This document shows positions 19,241 to 29,365 of a stretch of DNA of 64,000 bases, in pieces. Origin of the DNA: Sphingomonas oligoaromativorans (lineage in GTDB: Bacteria; Pseudomonadota; Alphaproteobacteria; Sphingomonadales; Sphingomonadaceae); contig NZ_JAASQK010000002.1 of the NCBI RefSeq assembly GCF_011762195.1, positions 124,001 to 188,000 of the forward strand, in the 5' to 3' direction. The translations under genes were made by a program, and so were the position numbers. Under the pieces are notes generated by a model. That model searched no databases and was not told the origin of the DNA. It saw only the letters and a list, made by a program, of their open reading frames with translations. The stretch's first letter is position 1. Each line of letters starts with the position of its first letter.

Positions 19241-19639
19241 TTACTGCGCCGTCGCCGGGGCCAGCAGCGGGAAGCGCGGGATTGGCGCCTCGAAGGCGGT
19301 GCCGTCTTCCGCGATCATCCCGTAGCTGCCCTCCATGGAGCCGTTGGGCGTCTGGAGCGGGCAGCCGGACACATAGTCGTAGCTCTCGCCCGGCTCGATC
19401 ATCGGCTGATCGCCGACCACGCCTTCCCCCCGCACGTCATGCCGGTCGCCGCGCCCATCCGTGATCTTCCAGTGCCGGGTGAGCAACTGCACCGCCTGAT
19501 CCCCGTCATTCTCGATGCGGATATGATAGGCCCAGAACCAGCGGCCATGCGCCGGCTCCGATTGTTCGGGCAGATAGCTCACCGACACGCGGACGGTGAC
19601 GCCGCGCTCGCTATGTTCGTAGGGGAAGAGCGCCTTCAT
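19241..19639 (-). CDS. apaG: ApaG protein
   Basis: A 132-residue ApaG/F-box-associated beta-sandwich protein. The features GVTVRVSVSYLPEQS, the FWAYHIRIEN strand, LLTRHWKITD, GVVGDQPMIEPGE, FxYxSGC-like YDYVSGCPL and the GSMEGSY motif are all characteristic. Genetic work in enterobacteria links apaG to magnesium and cobalt resistance, but its biochemical role is unsettled. It is 9 bases downstream of metZ and 4 bases upstream of the LysR gene, so metZ-apaG-lysR look like one transcription unit. Confidence 0.95.
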   Translation of the reverse strand: MKALFPYEHSERGVTVRVSVSYLPEQSEPAHGRWFWAYHIRIENDGDQAVQLLTRHWKITDGRGDRHDVRGEGVVGDQPMIEPGESYDYVSGCPLQTPNGSMEGSYGMIAEDGTAFEAPIPRFPLLAPATAQ

Positions 19640-19648
19640 CGGATCTCC

Positions 19649-20857
19649 TTACAACCCCACCGAGCGGAGCGCCGAGTCGAAATCCTCGATGATGTCGTCG
19701 GCATCCTCCAGCCCGATGGAGAGGCGCAGCATCCCCTCGGTGATCCCCATCCCCGCGCGCACCTCCTCCGTGAGGCCGGCATGGGTGGAGGAGGACGGAT
19801 GCGTCATCAGGCTGCGCGAGTCGCCGATATTGTTCGAGATGTCGACGAGCTGGAGCGCGTCGAGCAGCCCATGCGCCTGCTTGCGCCCGCCATCGAGGAA
19901 GAGCGACAGGATCGTGCCGCCCGTGGACATCTGCCGCATCGCCAGCTCGTGCTGGGGATGGGAGGCAAGCCCCGGATAGAGCAGCCGGGGCACGCGCTTC
20001 TCCAGGAAGCTCGCGACCTTCAGCGCATTCTCGCTCTGCCGCTGGACGCGCAGGTCCAGCGTCTCCAGCCCCTTCAGCACGACCCAGGCGTTAAAGGCCG
20101 AGAGCGTCGGCCCCGTGTTGCGCGTGAAGGCCAGCAGCGTGTTCTCGATGAAATCCCTGTTGCCCGCGACCGCACCGGCGAGCACACGCCCCTGCCCGTC
20201 CATCAGCTTGGTGGCGGAATAGGCGACCACGTCCGCGCCGAACTCCATCGGCCGCTGAAGGATCGGCGAGGCGAAGGCATTGTCCACCACCGTGGTGATG
20301 CCGTGCTTCTTCGCGATATCGCAGATGCCGCGGATGTCGCAGATGTCGAGCGTCGGATTGGCCGGTGTCTCGAAGAAGAAGACCTTGGTCTCGGGCCGGA
20401 TCGCCGCTTCCCAGGCCGCCGTGTCTCGACCGTCGACGACGGTGGTGGCGATGCCGAATCGCGGCAGCAGCGTGTCGGTGAGCCAGCGGCACGAGCCGAA
20501 GGCCGCCCGCGCCCCCACCAGATGGTCGCCCGCCGAAAGCTGGCAGAGCAGAGCCGCCGTCATCGCCGCCATGCCGGATGCCATGGAGCGCGCGGCCTCC
20601 GCGCCTTCCAGCAGGGCGATTCGCTGCTCCAGCATCTCCACGGTGGGATTCTGGAGGCGCGAATAGGTCATGCCCTTCTGCTCGCCGGCGAAGCGCGCCG
20701 CCGCGTCCGCCGCGCAATCATAGGCGTAGCCCGATGTCAGGAAGAGCGCTTCCGACGTCTCGCCAAATTCCGAACGAACGGTGCCGCCGCGCACCGCCTG
20801 CGTTGCCGGACGCCAGCGCGTGGTGACGCTGCGATCCTGTCCCGTGTGCCTCTTCAT
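19649..20857 (-). CDS. metZ: O-succinylhomoserine sulfhydrylase
   Basis: A 402-residue PLP enzyme of the Cys/Met metabolism family, predicted to form homocysteine from O-succinylhomoserine and sulfide. Features: YSRLQNPT near residue 64, the SGMAAMTAALL region, VVDNAFASP and the PLP-lysine in YSATKLMDGQGR. The latter form separates MetZ from MetB (which has a HGD-type motif near the lysine). The ATG at 20857 is used; open sequence extends upstream but the conserved protein starts about here. No SAM riboswitch was recognised in the leader. It is divergent from the glutathione peroxidase gene with a 101-base spacer. Confidence 0.93.
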   Translation of the reverse strand: MKRHTGQDRSVTTRWRPATQAVRGGTVRSEFGETSEALFLTSGYAYDCAADAAARFAGEQKGMTYSRLQNPTVEMLEQRIALLEGAEAARSMASGMAAMTAALLCQLSAGDHLVGARAAFGSCRWLTDTLLPRFGIATTVVDGRDTAAWEAAIRPETKVFFFETPANPTLDICDIRGICDIAKKHGITTVVDNAFASPILQRPMEFGADVVAYSATKLMDGQGRVLAGAVAGNRDFIENTLLAFTRNTGPTLSAFNAWVVLKGLETLDLRVQRQSENALKVASFLEKRVPRLLYPGLASHPQHELAMRQMSTGGTILSLFLDGGRKQAHGLLDALQLVDISNNIGDSRSLMTHPSSSTHAGLTEEVRAGMGITEGMLRLSIGLEDADDIIEDFDSALRSVGL

Positions 20858-20958
20858 CGCGACACGCTTTGCCGCGCCGGGCGCGCCTCCGTCAATGCGC
20901 CGCTTGAACCAAAGTCCGCCCCGTCCGATATTCGCGGGTGAGCCATAGGAGCCCATCC

Positions 20959-21510
20959 ATGACCTGCGAACTTCAGCAGATACCGCTCAAGACCATCAAC
21001 GGCGAGGACAGCAATCTCGGCCTGTTCGCGGGCAAGGTGCTGCTGGTGGTGAACACCGCGTCGCGATGCGGCTTCACCCCGCAATATGAGGGGCTGGAGG
21101 CGCTCTACGAGAAATATCGCGACGAAGGGTTCGCGGTGCTGGGCTTCCCCTCCAACGATTTCGGCCAGCAGGAGCCGGGCAGCGACTCCGAGATCGCCCG
21201 GTTCAGCGCCGAACGCTATGGCGTGGATTTTCCGATGTTCTCGAAAATCTCCGTCGCCGGCGAAGATCGGCACGCGCTCTATGACGAACTCGTCATCGCG
21301 CAACCCGTGGCGGACGGCGACGACGAACTGCGCGAGCGGCTGCGCGAACGCGGCATCAAGACGACCACCGGCTCGGAAATCTCGTGGAACTTCGAGAAGT
21401 TCCTGATCGGCCGTGACGGCACGGTGGTCGCCCGCTTCTCGCCGGACACCGCCCCCGACGATGACGCCCTCATCAGCGCCATCGAACGGGAGCTGTTCGC
21501 CAGCAAGTGA
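20959..21510 (+). CDS. Glutathione peroxidase
   Basis: A 183-residue thioredoxin-fold peroxidase that reduces hydroperoxides using glutathione or thioredoxin. The peroxidatic cysteine C37 is in NTASRCGFTPQY, the partner glutamine in FPSNDFGQQEPG, and the tryptophan/asparagine in ISWNFEKFLI. Cysteine replaces selenocysteine, as usual in bacteria. The ATG at 20959 is preceded by AGGAG. The gene ends 4 bases from the end of the convergent leuB. Confidence 0.95.
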   Translation: MTCELQQIPLKTINGEDSNLGLFAGKVLLVVNTASRCGFTPQYEGLEALYEKYRDEGFAVLGFPSNDFGQQEPGSDSEIARFSAERYGVDFPMFSKISVAGEDRHALYDELVIAQPVADGDDELRERLRERGIKTTTGSEISWNFEKFLIGRDGTVVARFSPDTAPDDDALISAIERELFASK

Positions 21511-21514
21511 CGGC

Positions 21515-22561
21515 TCAGAGAGCCGCCAGCACCGCGTCGCCCATCTCGGAGGTCGTCGTCGTCGTGCCACCGAGATCGGCGGTACGGTGCCCGGCTGACA
21601 GCGCAGCGGCCACGGCGGCCTCGATGCGATCCGCTTCCTCGGGCTTGCCGAGCGAGTAACGCAGCATCATCGCCGCCGACAGGATGGTGGCGAGCGGGTT
21701 CGCCTTGCCCTGCCCTGCGATGTCGGGCGCGGAGCCGTGGATCGGCTCGTACAGGCCCTTCTTGTTCACATCGAGCGTCGCCGACGGCAGCATCCCGATC
21801 GAGCCCGCGCACATCGACGCCTGATCCGAGAGGATGTCGCCGAACAGATTGCCGGTGACGATCACGTCGAACTGGCCGGGATTGCGCACGAGCTGCATGG
21901 CGGCATTGTCGACATACATATGGCTGAGGTCGATCTCGGGATAGTCGCGCGCCACCTCGATCACCACGTCGCGCCAGAGCTGCGACGTCTCCAGCACATT
22001 GGCCTTGTCGACCGAGCAGAGCTTGCCGCGGCGCGCCTTCGCCGTCTCGAAGCCGACGCGGGCGATGCGGGCCACCTCGTCCTCGTCATAGCTCATGATG
22101 TCATAGCCCTGACGGCGGCCGGCGGGGGTGGTGCGCATCCCCTTCTCGCCGAAATAGACGTCGCCATTCGTCTCGCGGACGATCACGAGGTCGATCGCGC
22201 GGGCCACTTCCGGGCGGAGGGCCGAGGCGTCGGCCAGTTCCGGGAAGAGCTTGGCGGGGCGCAGATTGGCGAACAGCACCAGCTCCTTGCGCAGGCCGAG
22301 GATCGCCTGTTCCGGGCGCAGCGCGCGCTCCAGATGGTCGCAGGACGGATCGCCCACCGCGCCGAACAGAACGGCGTCGGCCCGCTTCGCCAGATCGAGC
22401 GTCGCGGGCGGGAGCGGATGCCCCTCGGCGCGATAGCCGGCGGCGCCCACCGGCGCCTCTTCATAGCTAAGGGCCGAGCCGCACACCGCATCGAGCACGC
22501 GACGCGCCTCGGCGGTCACTTCGGGTCCGATCCCGTCTCCGGGCAACAGCGCGATCAGCAT
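21515..22561 (-). CDS. leuB: 3-isopropylmalate dehydrogenase
   Basis: Oxidative decarboxylation of 3-isopropylmalate in leucine biosynthesis. The 348-residue protein starts with [11 protein letters not shown] and has [24 protein letters not shown], the [15 protein letters not shown] block (substrate-binding arginines), [15 protein letters not shown] and [12 protein letters not shown] for Mg and NAD. The length and the [15 protein letters not shown] segment distinguish LeuB from isocitrate or tartrate dehydrogenases. The ATG at 22561 has only a modest upstream signal; an upstream in-frame codon is possible but would add non-conserved residues. Confidence 0.96.
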   Translation of the reverse strand: MLIALLPGDGIGPEVTAEARRVLDAVCGSALSYEEAPVGAAGYRAEGHPLPPATLDLAKRADAVLFGAVGDPSCDHLERALRPEQAILGLRKELVLFANLRPAKLFPELADASALRPEVARAIDLVIVRETNGDVYFGEKGMRTTPAGRRQGYDIMSYDEDEVARIARVGFETAKARRGKLCSVDKANVLETSQLWRDVVIEVARDYPEIDLSHMYVDNAAMQLVRNPGQFDVIVTGNLFGDILSDQASMCAGSIGMLPSATLDVNKKGLYEPIHGSAPDIAGQGKANPLATILSAAMMLRYSLGKPEEADRIEAAVAAALSAGHRTADLGGTTTTTSEMGDAVLAAL

Positions 22562-22607
22562 GGGCAAGTCCTCCAATGTGGAATTGCCGCCGCCCATGCC
22601 AGCCGGC

Positions 22608-23342
22608 TCACCCCTCGGCAAGCCGCCTCACCCGCATCACCAGCCTCTCGCGCGCATCGAGCACGCTGCCACGCGGCCCGGAGAGCAGATCGCGTTCAAG
22701 GAAATAGCCGGTCAGGCGCAACGCATCGCTCACCTCGGCCCATCCCGCCTCGCCTCCATGGAGCAGGAAATGCGGCAACGGCAGCAGCTTTGCGGCATAG
22801 GGCTCGCCCGCCGCGCGCGACACCGCCTGCCCGCTCCTGGGGCTGACCCACGCCAGATCCTCCGTCCCGCCCGTCGCAACGCAGGTGGCGAGATCGAGCC
22901 CGAAGCCCAGTTCCGAGAGCAACAGCAGTTCGTAGCGCACCAGCGCCCCCGCCCAGCCCCGCGCGGAGGGGGCCGCCTCGATCGCCGCCAGCACGCCGTC
23001 TAGCGCAGGATAGAGGCGCGGGAAGGCCAGCCCCTCGGGCAGCGCGGTGGCGGTGAGCGCCGTCACCCACTCGATCGCGGCGGCGGGCAGCGGCTCGGCG
23101 AAGAGGCCCGCGCGGCTGTGGACCAGCTCGACGGTCAGCCCGGCGAGTTGCTCCTCGCTCCGCGCCCGGAAATCGGCGGCGACGAGATTGCCCGGCAACA
23201 GCACCGGCCGCAGGCGCCGCGAATGGCCGCCGCGCACATAGCCGGGCTGGAGGCCATCCTCAGGCGTCAGCAGGCGTGCCACCGCCCCATGCTCGCCATG
23301 GGCGCGCACGGCGCAGACGATGGCGGTGGCTTCGATATGCAT
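22608..23342 (-). CDS. recO: DNA repair protein RecO
   Basis: A 244-residue RecO that helps load RecA on gapped DNA in the RecFOR pathway. The N-terminal OB fold ([19 protein letters not shown], then GYVRGG and [15 protein letters not shown]) and the helical region with [18 protein letters not shown] are typical. The zinc finger is reduced: only one cysteine (ATC) is seen where some RecOs have four. It lies between pckG and leuB on the same strand with gaps of 40 and 46 bases. Confidence 0.93.
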   Translation of the reverse strand: MHIEATAIVCAVRAHGEHGAVARLLTPEDGLQPGYVRGGHSRRLRPVLLPGNLVAADFRARSEEQLAGLTVELVHSRAGLFAEPLPAAAIEWVTALTATALPEGLAFPRLYPALDGVLAAIEAAPSARGWAGALVRYELLLLSELGFGLDLATCVATGGTEDLAWVSPRSGQAVSRAAGEPYAAKLLPLPHFLLHGGEAGWAEVSDALRLTGYFLERDLLSGPRGSVLDARERLVMRVRRLAEG

Positions 23343-23382
23343 GACGCCCTGTTAGGGCCTCCGCCAAGCCGCCGCCATAGCG

Positions 23383-25230
23383 TCAGGCGGCGCTGGACAG
23401 CCTCCGTTCGAGCGCGGCCTGCTCCTCCAGCATCGCTTCAGGCAGGCGGTCGCCCAGCCGCGCCAGATCACGGGCGGAAAGCGCCGCTTCCTCGATCCAG
23501 ACGCTCGGGTCCACCGCCAGCAGCTCGTCGAGCTTCGCCTGCGGCAGATCGAGCCCATCGAGATCGAGCGAACCCGCCGCCGGCACGCGGCCGATCAGGG
23601 TGTCATGTGCCTCGGCGCGGCCCTCGATACGATCGACGATCCACTTCAGCACGCGGCTATTCTCGCCATAGCCCGGCCAGAGGAACTTGCCGTCCGCGCC
23701 CTTGCGGAACCAGTTGACCAGATAGAGGCGCGGCAACTGCCCCGGATCGGACGCCGCAGATGCCCCGACGCGCAGCCAATGCCCGAAATAATCGGCCATG
23801 TTGTAGCCGCAGAAGGGCAGCATCGCGAAGGGGTCGCGGCGCAGTTCGCCCACCTTCCCCTCGGCCGCCGCCGTGCCTTCGGACGCGATGTTGGCGGCCA
23901 GATAGACGCCGTGCTGCCAGTCGAACGCCTCCGTCACCAGCGGCACCGCCGTCGCGCGGCGGCCACCGAACAGGATCGCCGAGATCGGCACGCCGGCCGG
24001 GCTATCCCACTCGTCCGCGATCACCGGGCATTGCTCGGCCGGCGCGGTGAAGCGCGCGTTGGGATGCGCCGCCGGCGTGCCGAGCGAGGCGTCCCAGCGC
24101 TGGCCGCGCCAGTCGGTGAGGCCCTGCGGCGGCGTATCGGTCAGCCCCTCCCACCAGACGTCGCCGTCATCGGTGATCGCGGTGTTGGTATAGATGCAGT
24201 TGGCGTGCAGCGTCTCGACCGCGTTGCGGTTGGTCTTGATGCCCGTCCCCGGCGCGACGCCGAAGAAGCCGGCCTCCGGGTTCACCGCATAGAGCCGTCC
24301 GTCCTTGCCGAAGCGCATCCAGGCGATGTCGTCGCCGATCGTCTCGGCTTTCCAGCCGGGGATGGTGGGCTCCAGCATCGCCATGTTGGTCTTGCCGCAC
24401 GCGCTCGGGAAGGCGGCGCAGACATAATGCACCTTCCCCTCCGGCGAGGTGAGCTTGAGGATCAGCATATGCTCGGCGAGCCAGCCCTCGTCGCGCGCCA
24501 TCACCGAGGCGATGCGCAGCGCGAAGCATTTCTTGCCGAGCAGCGCATTGCCGCCATAGCCCGATCCATAGGACCAGATTTCGCGCGTCTCGGGATAATG
24601 GACGATCCACTTCTCGTCCGAGCAGGGCCAGGCCACATCCTTCTGCCCGCGCGCCAGCGGCATTCCGACCGTGTGGACACAGCGGACGAAGAAGCCGTCC
24701 TCGCCCAGCATCTCCAGCGCCGCCTGCCCCATGCGGGTCATGATCTTCATGCTGGCGACGACATAGGGGCTGTCGGTCAGCTCGACGCCGATCGCGCTCT
24801 TGTCCGATCCGATCGGCCCCATGCAATAGGGCACGACATACATCGTGCGGCCCTTCATGCAGCCGTCGAACAGCGGGTTCAGCGCGGCGCGCATCGCCGC
24901 CGGATCGCGCCAGTTGTTGGTGACGCCGGCATCCTCCTCACGCTCGGAGCAGATGAAGGTGCGGCTCTCGACGCGGGCGACGTCGCGCGGATCGGAGCGG
25001 GCGTAGAAGCTGTTGGGCCGCTTGGTCGGATCGAGCGGGATGAGCGTCCCCGCCTCGACCATCAGCGCGGTCATCTCCTGCCATTCGGCCTCGGAGCCGT
25101 CGCACCAGTGGATCGCATCCGGCCTGGTGAGCGTCGCGACTTCCTCGACCCACGCCAGCAGCGCAGCGTGTCGCGTCAACGGGTTCACATGCCCATGCGT
25201 ATGCACAGGCTCATAGAGCAACGTCGCCAT
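23383..25230 (-). CDS. pckG: Phosphoenolpyruvate carboxykinase (GTP)
   Basis: First committed step of gluconeogenesis: oxaloacetate plus GTP to phosphoenolpyruvate. The 615-residue length and motifs fit the GTP-dependent class. They include [12 protein letters not shown], the [20 protein letters not shown] segment, the P-loop with reactive cysteine in [12 protein letters not shown], then [14 protein letters not shown] near the C-terminus. ATP-dependent PckA, commoner in alphaproteobacteria, has a different motif set. The ATG at 25230 begins MATLLYEPV. The region upstream to uvrC (25231-25416) likely carries its promoter and a small hairpin. Confidence 0.96.
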   Translation of the reverse strand: MATLLYEPVHTHGHVNPLTRHAALLAWVEEVATLTRPDAIHWCDGSEAEWQEMTALMVEAGTLIPLDPTKRPNSFYARSDPRDVARVESRTFICSEREEDAGVTNNWRDPAAMRAALNPLFDGCMKGRTMYVVPYCMGPIGSDKSAIGVELTDSPYVVASMKIMTRMGQAALEMLGEDGFFVRCVHTVGMPLARGQKDVAWPCSDEKWIVHYPETREIWSYGSGYGGNALLGKKCFALRIASVMARDEGWLAEHMLILKLTSPEGKVHYVCAAFPSACGKTNMAMLEPTIPGWKAETIGDDIAWMRFGKDGRLYAVNPEAGFFGVAPGTGIKTNRNAVETLHANCIYTNTAITDDGDVWWEGLTDTPPQGLTDWRGQRWDASLGTPAAHPNARFTAPAEQCPVIADEWDSPAGVPISAILFGGRRATAVPLVTEAFDWQHGVYLAANIASEGTAAAEGKVGELRRDPFAMLPFCGYNMADYFGHWLRVGASAASDPGQLPRLYLVNWFRKGADGKFLWPGYGENSRVLKWIVDRIEGRAEAHDTLIGRVPAAGSLDLDGLDLPQAKLDELLAVDPSVWIEEAALSARDLARLGDRLPEAMLEEQAALERRLSSAA

Positions 25231-25334
25231 TCATCTTCTCCCGGGGGAACTGCTCTCACGGCCATCTGTCGGGCCGCGGGCACTCCTCTCGTTCCATTCA
25301 CTGCATGGGGCCTTAGCCCTCGAACGAGCCGGGC

Positions 25335-25358
25335 GGGAGGCTGACAACGTTGCCTCCC
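25335..25358. other. Short hairpin between uvrC and pckG
   Basis: GGGAGGC (25335-25341) pairs with GCCTCCC (25352-25358), with a 10-base loop. It sits in the 186-base gap between the uvrC stop and the pckG start, both on the minus strand. On that strand no T-run follows, so a role as uvrC terminator or pckG leader element is only a guess. Confidence 0.3.
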
Positions 25359-25416
25359 CCTTTATGATGTTACGCGCCCCGTCCCGATCCGGGACCGGCT
25401 CATCGACGTGCGAAAT

Positions 25417-27336
25417 TCAGCCGCGCGGGTGAAAATGATCGTGGATCGCCTGCGCCATCGCCTTGGAGATGCCGGGCGCCCGCTCCAGATCCTCCAGAGC
25501 CGCGCCGCGCACCGCCTTGGCCGATCCGAAGTGCATCAGCAGCGCCTTCTTGCGCGCCGGGCCGATGCCGGGAACGTCGTCGAGCGGATTGGCGGTGAAG
25601 CTCTTGGCACGCTTCGCCCGGTGCGCGCCGATCGCGAAACGGTGCGCCTCGTCCCGCAGCCGCTGGAGATAGAAGAGCAGCGGCGAATTGAGCGGCAGCA
25701 TCGATTCGCGCCCATCCGGCAGGTGGAAATGCTCGCGCCCGGCATTGCGGTCCGGCCCCTTGGAGATGCCGACCACGGGCACATCCTCGACGCCCATCTC
25801 CTGCAACGTGTCGCAGACGGCCGAGACCTGCCCCTTGCCGCCGTCGATCAGCAGCAGGTCCGGCCATTCGCCCGATTTGCGATCGGGGTCTTCCTTCTCA
25901 AGGCGCGAGAAGCGGCGTTCCAGCACCTCGCGCATCATCGCGAAGTCGTCGCCGGGGGCCGTTTCGGGATTGCGGATGTTGAACTTGCGATAGGCGCCCT
26001 TGCGCATCCCCTCCGGCCCCGCGACGACCATGCCGCCGACCATGTTGGTGCCCATGATATGGCTGTTGTCGTAGATCTCGATGCGGTTGGGCGGGCCGTC
26101 CAGCTCGAAGAGATCGGCCAATTCGCGCAGGATCTTCCCCTGCGTGGTGGATTCCGCGAGATGGCGGTCGAGCGCCTCCTCGGCGTTGCGCGTGGCCTGC
26201 GCGAGCAGGCGGCGCTGCTCGCCGCGCTGCGGGCGCTTCAGCTCCACCTTGCGCCCCGCCCGCTCGGAGAGAGCGTCCGCGAGCAGCGCCTGCTCCTCCA
26301 GATCGCGGTCGATCAGCACGAGGCGCGCGGGCGGCACCTCCTCGTAGAATTGCGCGAGGAAGCTCGCCAGCACCTCCTCCTCGGGCACCTCGGCGGTGTG
26401 CGCGGGGAAGAAGCTGCGATGGCCCCAATTCTGGCCGCCCCGGATGAAGAAGGCCTGTATGCACGCCGTCGCGCCCTTGGCGTGGATCGCCCAGACGTCG
26501 GCGTCGGACACACCCTCCGCGTTGATCGCCTGCGTGCCCTGAATGAAGGTGAGCGCGCGCAGCCGGTCGCGCAGGATCGCGGCCAGCTCGAAATCCATCG
26601 CCTCGGCGGCGGCGGTCATCTGATCGCCGAGCTTCTTCTGCACCTGCGTCGACTTGCCGGCGAGGAAGGCCTTCGCGTCCTCCACCAGCTCGGCATAGTC
26701 GGCCTCGGCGATGCGATCGACGCACGGCGCCGAACAGCGCTTGATCTGATAGAGCAGGCAGGGCCGCGACCGATTCTGGAAGAAGCTGTCGGTGCAGCTC
26801 CGCAGCAGGAACAGCTTCTGGAGCGCATTGAGCGTCCGCGTCACCGATCCGGCGGAGGCGAACGGCCCGTAATATTGCCCCTTCGCCCGCCGCGCGCCGC
26901 GATGCTTCTGCACGCGCGGGAAGGCATGATCCTCGCGCAGCAGAATGAAGGGAAAGCTCTTATCGTCGCGCAGCAGCACGTTGTAGGGCGGGCGGAAGCG
27001 CTTGATGAGCTGCGCCTCCAGCAGCAGCGCCTCGGCCTCGGTGCTGGTCGTCACGATCGTCATGGAGCGCGTCTGCGACACCATGCGGAGCAGGCGCTTG
27101 GGCAGGCGCGCCACCTGCGTATAGTTGGTCACGCGGTTCTTGAGCGCCCGCGCCTTGCCGACATAGAGTACGTCGCCGCGTGCATCCTGCATCCGGTAGA
27201 CGCCGGGACGCACCGGCAGCGTCTTCAGCACGTTGCGGATCGCCGCCACGCCCGTCTCCAGATCGGGCTGGTCCGATCCGCGCACGGTGTAGACGGATTT
27301 CTCTTCGTTGAATCGGTCGGTCGTCTGGTCGCTCAC
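25417..27336 (-). CDS. uvrC: Excinuclease ABC subunit C
   Basis: Makes both incisions in nucleotide excision repair. The 639-residue protein has the GIY-YIG nuclease domain at the N-terminus ([55 protein letters not shown]). A UVR domain follows around residues 215-245, then the RNase H-like domain with [17 protein letters not shown] and LLIDGGKGQ, and a C-terminal helix-hairpin-helix ([24 protein letters not shown]). The ATG at 27336 is used; an upstream extension is not conserved in type. It is divergent from the DUF4337 gene. Confidence 0.97.
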   Translation of the reverse strand: MSDQTTDRFNEEKSVYTVRGSDQPDLETGVAAIRNVLKTLPVRPGVYRMQDARGDVLYVGKARALKNRVTNYTQVARLPKRLLRMVSQTRSMTIVTTSTEAEALLLEAQLIKRFRPPYNVLLRDDKSFPFILLREDHAFPRVQKHRGARRAKGQYYGPFASAGSVTRTLNALQKLFLLRSCTDSFFQNRSRPCLLYQIKRCSAPCVDRIAEADYAELVEDAKAFLAGKSTQVQKKLGDQMTAAAEAMDFELAAILRDRLRALTFIQGTQAINAEGVSDADVWAIHAKGATACIQAFFIRGGQNWGHRSFFPAHTAEVPEEEVLASFLAQFYEEVPPARLVLIDRDLEEQALLADALSERAGRKVELKRPQRGEQRRLLAQATRNAEEALDRHLAESTTQGKILRELADLFELDGPPNRIEIYDNSHIMGTNMVGGMVVAGPEGMRKGAYRKFNIRNPETAPGDDFAMMREVLERRFSRLEKEDPDRKSGEWPDLLLIDGGKGQVSAVCDTLQEMGVEDVPVVGISKGPDRNAGREHFHLPDGRESMLPLNSPLLFYLQRLRDEAHRFAIGAHRAKRAKSFTANPLDDVPGIGPARKKALLMHFGSAKAVRGAALEDLERAPGISKAMAQAIHDHFHPRG

Positions 27337-27423
27337 CGGGGCGATGTAGGCCCTTGTGCCGCCCCGCGAAAGATGACCGGGAATTCACGCCTCCTTTCCC
27401 GGCGCCAGCGCTAGGAAACGCGC

Positions 27424-27972
27424 ATGAGCGAGGGAATGGATGTGCCCGAAGGCGGCAACCGCACATTGAACCGCATGGTGGCGACCACGGTCGTCGCGCT
27501 CAGCGTCGTGATGGCGGTGGGCAAGATCAAGGACGACAATATCGTCCAGGCGATGCAGGCCGATCAGGCCGCCAAGATCGATCTCTGGAGCGAATATCAA
27601 TCGACCCGGATCAAGGCCCATGACCAGCAGATCGCCGCGACGCTGCTTCGCCGGATGCCAAGCGCCGACGCCGACGCGACGCAGGCCGATCGCGAGAGCG
27701 CCCGCTACACCGCCGAGGCGAAGGGCATCAAGGCGAAGGCACAGGCCGCCTCCGACGACTATGACGTGCAGGGGCGCCGGGACGACCAGTTCGATCTGTC
27801 GGACGGCTTCCTCTCGATCGCGCTGGCCGTGGCGGCGATCGCCGCGCTGGTGGAGAGCGTCTCGCTGCTCGGCGTGGCCTGGGTGGCGGCGGCGCTCGGC
27901 CTGCTCTTCCTGATCGCGGGCTTCGCCCAGCTTCCCATCCACCCGGACGCGCTGGTCGCCTTCCTGAGCTGA
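27424..27972 (+). CDS. DUF4337 family membrane protein
   Basis: A 182-residue protein with a short N-terminal hydrophobic segment (about 19-35), a long polar helical region (36-118) and two C-terminal hydrophobic segments (about 124-140 and 143-165). The arrangement and the NRTLNRMVATTVVALSVVMAVGKIKDDN start match DUF4337 proteins, whose function is unknown. The central region is likely coiled coil. It is followed by a bidirectional terminator shared with the F0 operon. Confidence 0.8.
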   Translation: MSEGMDVPEGGNRTLNRMVATTVVALSVVMAVGKIKDDNIVQAMQADQAAKIDLWSEYQSTRIKAHDQQIAATLLRRMPSADADATQADRESARYTAEAKGIKAKAQAASDDYDVQGRRDDQFDLSDGFLSIALAVAAIAALVESVSLLGVAWVAAALGLLFLIAGFAQLPIHPDALVAFLS

Positions 27973-27997
27973 GATGAGATGCGCCTGAAACGAGAAA

Positions 27998-28021
27998 GGC
28001 CGCCGACTTGCGTCAGCGGCC
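27998..28021. terminator. Bidirectional intrinsic terminator between DUF4337 gene and F0 operon
   Basis: GGCCGC (27998-28003) pairs with GCGGCC (28016-28021); inside, GAC pairs with GTC with one mismatch and a TTGC loop. TCTTT follows on the plus strand and CTTTCTC on the minus strand. It stands between the convergent ends of the DUF4337 gene and atpF, so it probably serves both. Confidence 0.7.
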
Positions 28022-28051
28022 TCTTTCAACACCCATCGACGATGGGGAGGA

Positions 28052-28588
28052 TCAGTTCAGGCTGGCGATCGTCCGGTCGATCAGCGCCTTGTCCGCACTG
28101 GCATCATGCCTTTCGGCGATCAGCTTCGCCGCAGCCGCGGCCGCGGCCGTAGCCGCCTTGGCGCGGACCTCGGCGATGGCCGAACGCTCGGCGGCGGCGA
28201 TCTTGTCCTCGGCCATCTTGCCGCGACGCTCGATCAGCAGGTCCGCATCGGCCTTGGCCTTGGCGACGAGCTGCCCGGCCTCGACCTTGGCGTGGGCGAT
28301 GATGCCCTCGGCATCCTTGTGCGCCGCAGCCTGGCGTTGCCGGGCGTCGGCGAGCATCGCCTCCGCCTCGGCGCGCAGCGCGGCGGCCTCATCCAGCGTG
28401 CGGCGCGTGTCCGCGATCCGCTTGTCGAGCGCGGCGGCGATCAGCTTCGGGAACTTGAAGACGGTGAGCGCCAGCACCAGGAAGATGGTGATGCCGACAT
28501 AGACCCAGCCTTCGGCCGTCAGGCCGAGCAGAACCGGCTCGATCGCTTCCGGGGCGACGGTGTGGGCGATGGTTGCGGGATCGGCCAT
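28052..28588 (-). CDS. atpF: F0F1 ATP synthase subunit b
   Basis: Peripheral stalk subunit of ATP synthase. The 178-residue protein has one N-terminal membrane span (about 28-47, YVGITIFLVLALTVFKFPK) and a long Ala/Glu/Lys-rich helical stalk (50-165) for dimerisation and contact with F1. It is last in the atpI-atpB-atpE-atpF'-atpF order, as in other alphaproteobacteria, 14 bases after the second b-type gene. The F1 genes are not in the window. Confidence 0.93.
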   Translation of the reverse strand: MADPATIAHTVAPEAIEPVLLGLTAEGWVYVGITIFLVLALTVFKFPKLIAAALDKRIADTRRTLDEAAALRAEAEAMLADARQRQAAAHKDAEGIIAHAKVEAGQLVAKAKADADLLIERRGKMAEDKIAAAERSAIAEVRAKAATAAAAAAAKLIAERHDASADKALIDRTIASLN

Positions 28589-28602
28589 GCGTAAAACCCC
28601 TA

Positions 28603-29088
28603 TCAGGCGGCCAGAGCGCCGCGCACGGCGGAACGCACCGTCTCGTCATCCGGCCGGCCACCGCTCAGCCGCTCGACGATCTGGCTGGTGGCGTCGACCG
28701 CGATCCGCTCGACCTCGCCGAGCGCGGCCGCGCGCGCCCGTTCGAGCCCGGCGGTGGCTTCCGCCATCTTGGCCTCGAGCGCCGAGCCGGCGGCGGCGAG
28801 GCGCCCTTCCGTCTCGCGGATCACGTCGACCTTGGCGTCCGCGACGGTGACATGCGCCTGGATATGCGCCTGCTCCATCTCCGCCTCATAGGCGCGATGG
28901 ATACCGTCGGATTCGGCCTTGGCATGTTCGGCGGCATGGATGTCGCCGTTCACCTTGCGCTCGCGCGCCAGCATGGCACGGCTCAGCCGCGGCAGGGTGG
29001 CGCCGACGATGCCAAAATAGAGCACCGCGAACACCGCCACCAGCCAGACGAACTGGGGCAGGAAGTTGGCAGCTTCAAACTGAGGCAT
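28603..29088 (-). CDS. atpF': F0F1 ATP synthase subunit b'
   Basis: A second b-type stalk subunit (161 residues), found in photosynthetic and other alphaproteobacterial lineages, expected to pair with b as a heterodimer. One span at about residues 12-31 (FVWLVAVFAVLYFGIVGATLP) precedes a long charged helix. It lies 21 bases after atpE and before atpF. Order and partner suggest b'; which of the two is named b or b' rests on convention. Confidence 0.9.
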   Translation of the reverse strand: MPQFEAANFLPQFVWLVAVFAVLYFGIVGATLPRLSRAMLARERKVNGDIHAAEHAKAESDGIHRAYEAEMEQAHIQAHVTVADAKVDVIRETEGRLAAAGSALEAKMAEATAGLERARAAALGEVERIAVDATSQIVERLSGGRPDDETVRSAVRGALAA

Positions 29089-29109
29089 CGTCGGGCCCTC
29101 CGGCGTGCC

Positions 29110-29337
29110 TTAGTGCGCGAAGGCGAGGTAAAGCGAAACGACCGCGGCGATCAGGCCGAGCGCTTCGGCCACCGCGAAGCCGAGGAACAGGCGGCCCGAA
29201 ACGCGGCCCTCCGCCTCGGGATTGCGGAACGCGCCGAGCAGGTGGCTACCGAAGATGTAGCCGACGCCGATGGCGGCAAGGCCGGCGCCGATCGCGGCGA
29301 GACCGGCACCGATGAGGCGAGCAGATGCTGGATCCAT
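29110..29337 (-). CDS. atpE: F0F1 ATP synthase subunit c
   Basis: Proteolipid forming the rotor ring. The 75-residue hairpin has a Gly/Ala-rich first helix (IGAGLAAIGAGLAAIGVGYIFG, written as two overlapping GAGLAAIG units), the polar loop RNPEAEG and the ion-binding glutamate E58 in FAVAEALGL. The residues around E58 lack the extra polar set of Na+-binding rings, so proton coupling is inferred. Twenty-eight bases separate it from atpB. Confidence 0.96.
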   Translation of the reverse strand: MDPASARLIGAGLAAIGAGLAAIGVGYIFGSHLLGAFRNPEAEGRVSGRLFLGFAVAEALGLIAAVVSLYLAFAH

Positions 29338-29365
29338 GATATTCCCTTTCAGGTATTGTGCAGAC

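Noticed and set aside
20858-20958. SAM-II-type riboswitch before metZ
   Set aside because: Such riboswitches occur before met genes in alphaproteobacteria, but the conserved pseudoknot segments were not found in this 101-base leader.
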